Below are positions 13,108-24,625 of a stretch of DNA of 64,000 nucleotides, piece after piece. Numbering within the stretch: position 1 is the first letter of the stretch; each line of letters starts with the position of its first letter. Source of the stretch: Polydactylus sextarius (taxonomy: Eukaryota; Chordata; Actinopteri; Polynemidae); assembly GCA_016801845.1 (NCBI GenBank), contig CM028926.1, positions 6,794,501-6,858,500 on the forward strand, given 5' to 3'. The position numbers and the translations under genes were made by a program. The notes under the pieces were generated by a model. The model made no database searches. It was given only the letters and a program-made list of their open reading frames with translations, and was not told the origin of the DNA.

Positions 13108-15624
13108 TTGTGTATATTTTGAATATACATACAGATATTTCCCCTTTTTCTTAAACTATATAGAGTCAGAGAAAATGTGTATGTATGTATACTTTTCCAC
13201 TGCAGATATATTTGACATTTTCAAGCAGAGGTGAAGAAATAGTCACAGTGTGATGCAATAATTGCTTGTCAGTCAGTCAATATAAACATTGCCAAATCAA
13301 GATGCATTTACTTCTTTTACTGCATTTGCTCATTTGTTTTGACCATAACACAGCTTGAGAGAAGAAAGAGATTATTAAGTGCTCTGAGCGTGAACTAAAG
13401 GCTGGATGTCATCACATCAAACACTGTGACAGTTATGCATCACTGGTGGATCTTTTTGCCTCTCTGGATCTCTAATTAAAAAGTTTCAGAATTCCCCTTG
13501 GCTCGCGTCGATGGCACAAACAGCCTGGAGACATTTGCCATGCAGGCAGTTTGTCAGCCACTGAGGATACAGGTGAACTGGAGATGATAAACAAATCTCA
13601 GGTCTTAACATGAACAACATGAGCATGTTAACCCTAACAGTTAGACTTGAATTACAAGAACAAGTTTTGATTCTAATGGCCTTTTCTCTTGCCACCGCTA
13701 TGGAATACATCTGATTTAAGTGTAACAACTGAAGAGACATTTTCCTGTTGCCTGGAAAGTCAAAAAAATAATTTGTCAATGGAAGCAGCTCCAGAAAAAT
13801 GTTTCTGGGAGGGGAGACAGATTAGAGGCTTGTTTTTTGGTCTCCAGGCCTGGGAAAGAATTGTTCACATTAAGCTATTGATGGAATTTTTAAAGATTAT
13901 ACAAAAAACATATGTGAATCCAGTTTGAGGGCTCATTCTTTTCTCTTTGAATTTCTATGTGTGCATGAGTGTGCCTCTGTGTGTGTTTGTGTTTAGAGCA
14001 CATGTGCCTGATTATGCGAATCAAAGAGCAGGAAATAGTAGCATCATTGTAGTTTGTCATTAATGTGCCACAGCCTCGAAATGAGGTCTGAATTATTTGC
14101 TCCGCTGCCCTCTGAACTCATTTACCATCATCTTAAGCATCCAGTTTTTCTTATGAATTACTTTTTTAACCTCCTTTTATCTTTCACTCGTTTTGTAATT
14201 AAGTTACTAAAGACAATGGTAAATATTTATTGGATCGACCGTATAGCAAAAGGTATGAGACAAAGCAAAAAAAAAAGGACTGTCAGTGAAATTGTTCCTG
14301 TATCTTATTTGGGTGAAGTTCAAGTTGCAGAACTTGCAAGAAGCAGCTTTTACAAGGAGAAGTCAAAGAAGGTCACTGGTCTGTCTGCTGTGGTGGTGTA
14401 GATGCTGACAAGCTGCTTATGACTCATGACCATGAGCTGCAAACGCCAGAAAAGAATGATATGTAACAGGCTTTCAGAAGCTGTTCACCTTGGCAAGAGC
14501 AGTTTCAATCCTTGAAAGACCTTGTTTATTCTCACCTAAGAAGTCTCTCGCTCACTTTTTTTCCATTCCCATTTGTTCAGTCTGTCTCTTTCTGACCAGA
14601 AAAAAAGTATTCCAGGGTCAACAGAGATGGACATCTGGGCTTTTGGCAGCTTGGGGGACCCTTGCCTCAGCTCCACTGGGATGTCAGACTAAGTTCAGAC
14701 TCCTCACAGGCTTTGAACTCATTTGAACTCATCAGTGTTGTTGAACAACACTGAGGAAGAGAGTTTCAAGAAGGCATAATAATATGTCTTATGTAATATA
14801 AAGGTGTGGGAACAAGATATCCGTGGAAAGTGTTTCATAAAAGCCTTTCCTTCAATTTAACATGCTCACCAGGGATAAAACTGCCCTGACAGCAGCTGTG
14901 ACAGTTACAGTGTGAGCTGCTAACTCACTGTGAGACTGCCTGGCACTCACTGATTGCACAGAGGTTCAGTCAAGTGACCATGCAATATTCAGCACTCTTC
15001 ATGCCAATCAGTACTTTTTGTGCTGGGACTGTCTATTTGTTTTTCTTTCTGTGGTTTGTTGCTGATGCCCTCCAAGCAAATCCATCAGTAAATCGGTGAA
15101 TTGGAACATATTTCTTCCTTGACATTTGCACTTTTATTTCACAGCAATAAACCAATCATGCATCCAGAGATCAGTCACATTCCAGCTTTGAGGATTGATG
15201 TGCATCTATTTGCTGTGGGTTTTGTAACCAATGAAACGGTGTTTGGGAAGAGATAAAATACATACAACTGTGGTAACTGTCAACAGCCAAAGCCTGTATG
15301 AATCCATTCACTCACAGATTGGCAAGTCTGATCAGAATGGTTATCTGCTTGTCAATGCACTGATGTTTCTTCCAGCTGGCGCATTGAGGACCGAAACTGT
15401 GACTGTTAAGGACATCAGAGGATTTTGTGGAAAAATATCTGCAAAATGAATATATTTTTTTTCTTTTTTAAATGAGCTTTTCCCTGCAGTTCATCCATGG
15501 GAACCAATACAGTCCTAATTGTTGCATTTTGTCACTGTCATGATTATGGCTAGAATCTTAAATAGCTGTTGAAAACATAATAGCAGTGTGTGCAAAGTTA
15601 TACAGGGTCTCGGACCTAATCAAA

Positions 15625-15652
15625 CCTCTCTCTCTCGCTCTCTCTCTCTTTC
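15625..15652. repeat. CT-rich microsatellite
   Basis: A CT dinucleotide run interrupted by one CG step, followed by a T-rich stretch at 15661-15672. Confidence 0.85.
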
Positions 15653-16195
15653 TTCCATGTATTTTTTTTTTATAAACACATGAAATATGTCTAGAATTTT
15701 CCAGTGTGTAAGCCCTACTAATATTAAATATACTAATACATCTTTATGTTTTAACTGCTTAATAAATTTTATATTAATGCTTCACACATCACATTATAGG
15801 CAATTAGAAGGCAGACATGCAGACATAAATAACATTTTTTATTGGTAAGGTATGAGTAGGACTTGGCAGTGTGACCTAAAATATATACCTTAATGATGTA
15901 TATCGTGGTACATAAATTTTCCCTCTTAAGTGAGTTATAAAACAAAACCCACAACTCAGACACAGTAATTATTTCATGCTTGGGAATTAAAGGTATTATC
16001 AATGAACTATTAATATACTTTACAGTGATTGTGAAGCCAGAATTTCATACGTGATGAAAGTTAAGAGCAGTCTGCAGAGCAGAGCTCATGCCAAGCGTGT
16101 GTGTGTGTCAGTCAGTCTCTTGCTCTACTTTCTCATGGCAGCTGCAGCAGATTTATTCTTTTTGAAATTGTGAATACAGTGTTTTTCTTGCCTTG

Positions 16196-16566
16196 AAATG
16201 AACAGTACATCATTTTGAGAAATATGCTCATTTGCTTTCTTGCCCAGAGTTCCATGATAAGATTGATACCACTCTCTTAGCCATGTGGTAAAAAAAAAAA
16301 AAAAAAAAAGAACTCCAGGCTATGTAGAATAACATGAAGACTGGACGCTGCAAAATCCACCTTCAGCAAAATCAGCTACCAGCACCGCTAAATCTTACAA
16401 ACACACTGTGGCTCAAATTCAACAAAGTCTTGTTGCCACTATGTGCAAGCCTCAAGCAACACACTGCTAATTGTAAAATACAAGCACGTCAGTGGTTTGA
16501 AGCTTCTCTTTATCTTGGCAAGAAAGCAAACATTATTTCCTGATATGTCTAACTATTTCTTTAAAT
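16196..16566 (+). mobile_element. Non-autonomous element with terminal inverted repeats
   Basis: The left end reads CATTTTGAGAAATATGCTC followed by ATTTGCTTTCTTGCC. The right end (about 16513-16545) contains GGCAAGAAAGCAAACATTAT and then TTCCTGATATG, which is the imperfect reverse complement of the left end. Inside are CATGAAGACTGGA and AAATCCACCTTCAGC-CAGCACCGCTAAA, blocks I recognise from a very common teleost short repeat. No transposase is encoded. A poly-A run interrupts the copy at 16290-16308. The outer borders are approximate, because I do not see a clear target-site duplication. Confidence 0.75.
16290..16308. repeat. Poly-A tract inside short mobile element
   Basis: About 19 consecutive A's inside the inverted-repeat element. 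They replace the middle segment that family members usually carry, which suggests an internal deletion or slippage. Confidence 0.85.
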
Positions 16567-19500
16567 GGGTCCCAACAGTCTGGTTGGAAATCATGTCTTC
16601 ACATGGTCTCACTAGTGAAACATTGTTTCTAAATGGTTTTCTTTCTAAAGCAACACTAGGATTACTTTATTACTCATCTCTAGACATGAATCTCAAAAGG
16701 TTTTTGATTATATGGGACTCTTGTAAGATTTATATCTTATTTTTAAAAGACAGAGCCCTTTAGTTGTTAAGAAGTTACAGACAAAAAAAATCTACTCCAC
16801 TTTGACTTTGTCCTTTTCTTTCTCTCTCCAGCAGTGTGTGCTCACTGCATATGTATGCATTATCTCAGGGCTTGATTAAAACTCCATTAGTCATGCAGAA
16901 AACAAAGAAAGTATAATCAAAATGGAAATTAGTGTAATGGTGCTATGGAACTAGATGAAGCGGACAGAATAGCTTTCACTGAAAAAAAGTTTTTTGTACT
17001 TTTTGTCTCCTTTTGTCTGTGTTTCACAAAGGTTACGACTGTTGAATCCAGGGTCTAAAATGATGGAGATACCACTAAAATTATGTTATGAGTTTGATTC
17101 ATAGGAGCAAGGACCACATTTAAGTATTCAGCTCTGAGAATAAAGGCTACAAATGTAGAAATGAAGTCTCACAGACTTTGCCCCACAGTTAGCATTCTTG
17201 TTGGCTGTTCATATTTTCTCTCTGTCATCAGACAAAAAGTAAACAGATGTTAGGGCAGAACATTTTCCAAGAAACCAATTTAATCACTGAAATTGCTTGA
17301 GGTCATGTTACAGAAATACGCCGCCTCTCTGATCAGGCTGTGTGAAGGAACTTGTCCTACAGCAAACAATCAGTCAGTCCTGTTAACAAGGCCCAGAGTC
17401 AGACTCCCCACACTCATCATTTTAAGCCCATCCATCACTAATACGAGCTGCCACGGCCGGAGCACTGCTGTCAATATGCGACAAGATAACAATGACACAA
17501 CAGCTAGCCTCTCCAGTTTCTTCATTCACATCTATTAAGAGCTACCAGCATTTGTCAAACCACGTAACCTCGACTTCAAGGCCAATAAGTTGCACATCAG
17601 GTTTAATGTCCCATCAGGTTGAACAGAGCTGATTGGCTCCATGTTGCTACAGTGTTACAAACAGCCATTCAAGTCAAACTTGATTGATTTGAGCCAACCT
17701 CATAATTCATAAATACAGTATGAAAACAGTACAATTTCTTCATGGCAATCTGTGGAGTCTTCCATGGAGAAAGGCATGTGGCCCAGAAAATAAGGACATG
17801 CTCTCATGTTTGAAGAGGACTTGGGGGGGGCAGGACTTTAAGTCTAAACCTCAGGAGGAATGGCTGGAGGGGGGCAGACCCTGCCTTTGTGTCTTTTGGT
17901 AAGCAGTCAGTCATCTGCACATGTGCCCCATTAATTAGCCAACGGGGGAGCTGGGGCTATGGGCTGTGTTGAGGCTAAATGGGGACAGTGGAGCAACACT
18001 GGGGTCCCGACTTTCTATCCTGACGCCCCAGGGCAGCTGGGTACACCACCTGTTAATGAGCTCTGAAGTGGTCACTAATTGGACCTCTGACTGTGGACCA
18101 CCCAGGGAATTAGACAGAGCAATAGTCCATATAAAGACATAAAGACCACAAACAGTTTACAAGGCTTGCAGTCAAAACAGATAATATACACTGTGATTAA
18201 TTAGATCCCAATGGTCATATTATAATACAGTCCACCAACTAGTTTTGACTTGTTTTGGAGACGAACAAAAAACAGACCATGAATTAAGATTATTATTAAT
18301 TTCCAACATCTCAAATCAACTTTAATGCTCAATTAATAGGCAACGCTGTTTCTGTTTTCTGTTCAAATATTGGACAACAACCTTCTACGCGGTTTAGCTT
18401 TATAAAGAGTTGTTAGTTGTTTGTGAGTTCTTGTTTTTGAACATGTTCATATTTTGATATCTGTTCCAGCCTATAATTGCTGTCAGCGCCAAGCTACTAT
18501 TTTGTCAGAAGCAGATGCAGCATTTGTGTTTAATTTGTCTGTTTCCAAACAGTTTGAAAGCACCATGAGCACACATGCTGGTGTCACGCTGCAAGCATCA
18601 GACAGCGCATCAGACTCTGATTGATGTCTGTGTTTCTTCACGTCAAGAGCATTTTCATTTCATGTGTTTCGTGTATCATCATGCTCCATTTATGTGCATG
18701 CATCTCTGTAACCTACATGGTTGTTTTTGTGTGAGAAAGAGGCTCTGCTCTCTTGCAGAGTTGTCAGTCATACACTGCTTTTTGGTTAAAACAGACAGAG
18801 AAGTACCAGATAATAGGTTTTGCTCAGCATGACACCCTTTAACTGTCAGAATAATTGCAACACTACAGGAGCAGCAGGAGGTGATCACTGCATTTTGAAT
18901 GTCTTTTTGTGTTTACTATTATTAATGTGTCCAAAACTGTTGTAAAATGTTTTTTTTTTTGAGTCATCACTGTTTGCAAAGTCTGCTCTGATTTATGCTG
19001 TCAATTGTCTAATGGTGGGTGCGACAGATGAAATGATGGGTCACCCTCTTTTTCGCACTCCGGTGATCTAAAGTACTCTCCAATGAACAGTTCAGTCTGC
19101 CCGTCTGCTGTTTATCAGAAGTGACGCCAAATCTCATTGAGGAAACAGATACTTCCGACAGACTGCCTCTCAGTTAGCTAAAGGGGTTGGATGCACTTTG
19201 ATTAAGATTCCTTTTACCTCCCCACCCCGACCACCCTGCCCAAATTAACCCCCTGTCGGTGGTGCACAAAGAGAATGGGCATGGCTGAGTCTGATTTATT
19301 TCACACAGAGCCATCGTAAGGGCACAGTTGGCCACTCATCTCCCCCATAAGCTATATACGCCCCAGCCCTCTTGGCCTCTCTTTTTCCTGCTGCCCCCCA
19401 CTGTCCCGCCCTCACACCGCCTGTCACACACTCAACCTGTCACACTGAAGAAGTCACAGGCACAAAGAAGAGCGTGAATCAAAAGGATGTGATTAACAAT

Positions 19501-20087
19501 TAATGGTGCATCATTGTATTTGCATCAGGATTGTGTTCAAAGTGTGTGTGTGCGTGCACAGTGGCATTGTCAATCATTCAGCGTGTGCCCTGGCCCTCCC
19601 TCCTCTGGCCTGCCCATGTGCTCCCTTAGGGGTGCAGCCACTTATGGCTATTGATACGGTAGAGATGACTCTGTATCACACCCTCACACTTACACTCAAG
19701 CTGAACACAGGACACAGGACAACCTCCTGCTGAGCCCAGAGAGAAGCTGAAGACTGAAGACTGCACCAGAACATTATCTTAATGGATCTAAACCCAATGA
19801 CTGATTAATGCGTGTCATCACGAAATTATTGTTTTTTTTGCCCCCGGAAGCAAAGATTTAACTCCAAACAACAGTTGAGACAGTGGATGTTTGGTTGTTT
19901 ACTGCAATGTGGATTTCTGATTTCTGCAGTCAGGGACACAATTTACGAGGATGGAACCTGGCACTTTTTAGTGTTTTTGCTCTCTGCTTGGTCCAAGGAT
20001 GCAGAGGGCTGGAGGTTTGGACTGTGGGTGGGGAAAGTGGGAAGAATGCGTCTGGGTTCTCAGTCCCTGTGATGTTATTGTTGACAG

Positions 20088-20177
20088 AGATGGGAGCCGC
20101 TCAGGAAGGGGCCAGCGAAGAGACAACACCAGCTCCCACCGCTGAACATGAGGATGACAACTCTTTGGGCTACACAG
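20088..20177 (+). CDS. robo1: robo1 long-isoform N-terminal exon (DNSLGYTG)
   Basis: The frame ends ...TAEHEDDNSLGYT plus G, then a GTACTG donor at 20178. DDNSLGYTG immediately before SRLRQED is the hallmark of the long ROBO1 isoform in mammals, and the preceding TPAPT also matches. The exon therefore encodes the acidic linker between the signal peptide and the first Ig domain. With the acceptor TTGTTGACAG ending at 20087, it is a 90-base, phase 1-1 exon of 29 full codons, and can be skipped without a frameshift. Alternatively the exon is larger and carries its own start: the frame is open from an ATG at 19883 and includes a hydrophobic segment (LALFSVFALCLVQG) that could serve as a signal peptide. 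The 3' end is well supported; the 5' end is not settled. Confidence 0.82.
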
Positions 20178-23100
20178 GTACTGTCGCTGCTTCCCCATGA
20201 TGCTTATGTGTTACTTCTCTTGGATGTTTGACCTTCACTGTGCCAAGTGATGTGTGCCATGTGAAGTGTAATGGTTTCAACCACAATCCACAACCTTTTC
20301 TAAGGGTTTCATCTAAAACCCACCGAGGGGGTTTCACCAAGAACCCTTTTATAATTCAAGGGTGTCATCCAAAACCTGAACCAGGGGTGTCTAAACATCT
20401 AAACATACCTGTAACCTTCTTGTTTTCAGAGGGCTCTCCTAAGAATTATATTGTAGTCTACAGATCAGTCAAAAAAAAATTGAACCACCATTCAGTACAT
20501 TTTTAATAAGAAAAATAATTTAAAAATCATTGAACAGTGACAGATAAGAAGGAGAGACCAAGGTAAAGGGAACAGTTCAAATGTGAGCACTGGACCAGTG
20601 CAATCAGCAACATGACAGATCATATCAGTCTGGCCTCTGCTGGTTATTCATATATTTCCAACAATAATGATATAGCAGAGAGTGAAGAGGGGAAAAAGAC
20701 CTTGAGCTGATGCCACTAACGGATATTGGTAATGCAATATCCGTGCATTGGTAGTGCATTATATCATCGCACTAGAAGATGAGTTTGTCTAATCACACAA
20801 ACCATCTTGTTAGACCAACCACTACACAACAGTGTTTTTCCTCTTTCTGAAGTTTCTGGTCTTCTGAAATTTCAATCCAGCTTCTTGTATCAGTCTAGGT
20901 GATCTCACAATGTGTAAGCACAGTAAAGGGATCTCAGCAAACACTAACAGATACATCAGAACTGACTTATGTGTTGCTCATGGAAACATTCACTGCCAGG
21001 TTAGTGTTATATTAATGTAGTGATTAGGAATATCTCTATGCCATATTATACCACTAGGTAGGAGCCAGTCATGGTCTTGTAAGCTACACACACAAGTGTC
21101 ATGTGGAAACATGCACTACAGCAGTCTGCAACACAGAGAACCTTTTAGTGAAGTAGGAAACATCTTGTGTCCAGCAACCTTTTGAAATGAAATATGAATC
21201 ATATGCAATTAATTATAGTGCTTTTTATGACATTGGGGATTAAGATTAGAAATATATAGTATAGATGTATTGTTCCAAACACATCTGGAGGAGATCTTTA
21301 ATGTGCAGTTGTTCCATACATAATAAAAAAGTATTTACATAAATGCAGTACATAATTATGATCATAATAACAAGTTAATCCCAAATGGAGAAATTGATTA
21401 TTTAGTGCATTAGATCAAATCTTTGTTGCACAGAAACTCTTCAGGAGAAATGTTGTTTTATATGTAATCAAAAAGCACATGTTGTCCATCAAAAAAGGTA
21501 TACAAACCTGATATATATAAACCCGCACTGAGAAAAGCAATCAAAGCGATTGCATATTGCTATTGGGGGAACCAGATGTTTACATTTTTCAATCAGAAAT
21601 TACGCCACACTTGTAAAATCTTTGGACAGAATGAATAAGCTTCATTGTGAGACACCAGCTCCCATATGTGTTTCCATGGCAAAAATATATTAAAACACTG
21701 CTCAGAGTGTTTTAGTTTTGAGTGTTGGAAAAGAATTGGGTGGAAAAGAGGCACAAGACATCACTTCAAGTTCATCTGTTGATGGAGCCAATATCTACTC
21801 AGACCATAGAATATAGAGTAGGGAAATAAAGAGCCTCAAATCAGGGTCTTCAACTGAAGAACTGATGAGCACAGTGAAAAATCAAGTCTGGAGAAAATTA
21901 CCAATGACGCATCTGTTTTGACTGTTTTTTTTTTTTTTATGTGAGGGGGACTCATCCCCCAGGCGTGAGGGAGAAAAAAAAATTCTCAGTGTATCGTCAC
22001 AGGAGACCTACCTCCCTGGGCGATTTACTGGACCTCACACAGCTTCAGGAAACAGCAGAAGAAGGAAGTCCAAATTAACTGCCAAAACTGTTATGACGTA
22101 CATCACTGTGTGTGGTAGCTCGGCAGCTCCAGATTTTATTCTGCTTAAAACTCAGACAGTATCTGACAAAACCGTACAGTTATCATCAGTATCACACTGT
22201 GCATTTTTATTAATAATGTCAAAATATTTCCAAAGTTTGAGCCAAAGTTCCACATTTTGAATTTAAAATCTAAGTCGGTATCTTAAAAGTTGTCTTTAGG
22301 AGGTTTCACATTCTGCTTTGAATAAGAGTTTAAAAGAGGAAAATCATCTTATATCTATCTCAGTGCATTTTGGTTCATCTTTTGAATGATATATCCATTT
22401 AGTGGACAGTGCCAGGAGTTCATCTTTAATCTGGCCATTTAATCCCATCTGTGCATGAAAATGAAGGAAAGTGATCTGGCCCAGCAAGTGAATTGGAAAT
22501 GAGACTAATGTGCCCTAATACCTCAGTCTGCTGCTAATAGAATGAAGTGGGCGGCTGCCAAAGAGTCCATTTTCAGGGAACGTGACTCACTGAATGGAAC
22601 GTGAGGATAATCTTGACAGCTGCCAGTTTTAGCTAAGGTGATTACGGTGAAGAATCTTCACCTTCTTCTTCAAGGTGTATGACTGTGTTTAGTTGTGAGT
22701 CGTTACCATGAACGATATTCTTGGAGATTAAGATTCATTGATTTATAAGCAAGTTTTGCTGTTTATTGGATCACAGCTGAGGAAGAAGATAGCGTGAGTT
22801 CATCATTCTTCCCCCAATATCCTGTTGTAGCATCCCAGATAAAGGATGTAAAGTTGAGGGGTGAACTTTGCACCAATGTAACCAATAATGTAACCTGGTG
22901 TTTCTGACCTGATGTCAAACTAAAAACAGCTGGCACACTCCCAGGCAATGACACGCTAATGTCTTATATGGGAGTCACCTGGGACTAATCCAGCCTACTG
23001 TGAATTTTATAAGGAACCACATGCTGACCTGAAGTTCGCAATACATTAAAAGTGTTTTTTATTGTTCCCCTAAGACATTGACTCTAAATTGTTTCCTGAT

Positions 23101-24390
23101 ATCAAAGAGCTTTGCACAGAACTTCATTCATAATAAATGAGACTGACCTGTGTGAAGGCAGTAGATTAGAGAGGCATGCTAAAACTCTCGCACTTACACT
23201 TTTCGAGCCGCTGCTTGGCAGCCAAACACACAGAGCGGAGACAGGTCTTTGGTCCTTCTGCCTTGACATGAAAGACTGAGCATGACTTCAGAGAGCACAT
23301 CAGCGCTTATATCCTCCCTCTCCACTGACAGCTACCATTCCGTTTGTCACATATCACAAAGGACGGCAACTTCAGAGAGCAGCTCTGTTTGTGAGGTTAT
23401 GGAACTAAAGCTAGGGAGAAGGTGAGGGAACTGAAAGTCGCCACATTGTCATCACTGATTGGCTAGAGAATAAAGGGGTCCAGACTGCTGTAATGCTGCA
23501 TTTTATCTTCACTCAAAGCACTCGTCCCTGAATGTCTGGAACACACCATTCACTGTACTAACAGATATACAGACGGTTGATGTGAGAACAAATCCAACTG
23601 AAAGCTGGGCAGCCAGGGAGGTTAATATTTCTGAACAAATCACAAAGATCTGAGAGATAGCATAGAAAATATTCTGCAGTGCATGCAGGACAATGCAGAC
23701 TCTTATTCCACATTTCAATGGTGAAGATATAAATGGTGTAAAGCCAATGTCAGAAGGAAGACACCATTTATTTGATTTTGATAACCTGTTCACACTTGCA
23801 AACTGAAGCTATTACCAGAAGCCTCTCCTGTTTTTTTGTCTACATGCACGCACCCACACGCACACACACATGCACACACCCAGAAGAGTAAAAACATTTA
23901 AGTATGATTTATATTTCAGTGAAAAGGTGCTGGTTGACATGTGTCAGGATCCACATTTTGTGACACGCAAGTCAGTTTTCATGTTGTTTATGACACAGTT
24001 ATAGATAGATTGTACATTGTATTTACATACAGCTATGATGTATGTAAATGTAATATTATTCACCTAGAAAATGTATCTGTTGAGAGTGTGGAGGGTGAAG
24101 GCAAGTAACTGAAACATCCACCAGACTGATGCAAGTACCATGTAACAGGTTCTATGTATTCTCTCTAGCTCTAAAGATAGAATAGACCTGTGTCTTTCCT
24201 GTAAAGAAGGTCACAGGACTTTTGCAGGTTATAAGTTTTTTTTTAGTTGTGAAAAATATCAAGCATTTACTTATCCTTCAGTAATGTTTCATGCAGCATG
24301 AGACAAAGCTTTATGAACAAAGCCACTCGTGAGTGTTAGTAATGAGTGATGTTAGCACATTTAGAACAATAATAATAATAGGAACAATCA

Positions 24391-24625
24391 CTATTCCAGT
24401 TTCCTCCAACAGTTCAAAGACATGCAGAATAGCCTAATCAATTACTCTCAATTGCCCATAAGTGTGAATGTGAGTGTGAGTGGTTGTTTGTCTATGTGTT
24501 GATCCTGTAATGGACTGATGAACTGTCCAAGTTGTACCCAGCCCTCGATCACAGTCGGCTGGGTTTGACTCTCCCTGTCACCCTAAAGAGGCTAAGCCTT
24601 ATGGAAAATGGATGGATGGATGTTT
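24391..24625 (+). mobile_element. Teleost LINE 3' tail (diverged)
   Basis: This is the conserved 3' end of a fish non-LTR retrotransposon, or of a SINE sharing that tail. It reads in order TTCCTCCAACAGTTCAAAGA, CATGCAG, CAATTGCCCATAAGTGTGAA, a GTGAGTGTGAGTGGTTG block, TGGACTGATGAACTGTCCAA, GTTGTACCCAGCCCTCG, and CCCTAAAGAGGCTAAGCCTT, and ends in ATGG repeats (GGATGGATGGATG). The upstream reverse-transcriptase region is absent, so this is a 5'-truncated insertion. I would place it in the L2/CR1-type group, but family assignment from the tail alone is uncertain. Confidence 0.75.

Larger units (their letters stand above)
2598..20087 (+). other. robo1: Probable first intron of long robo1 isoform
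   Basis: About 17.5 kb without a recognisable coding exon on either strand. If the exon at 2471 is not real, this is intergenic or 5' intronic sequence. It contains a 24-base poly-A run, a CATA repeat, a 78-base TA microsatellite, one copy of a percomorph interspersed repeat near 12605-12965 and a terminal-inverted-repeat element near 16196-16566. Open frames here are short, lack domains and overlap on opposite strands. Confidence 0.6.
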
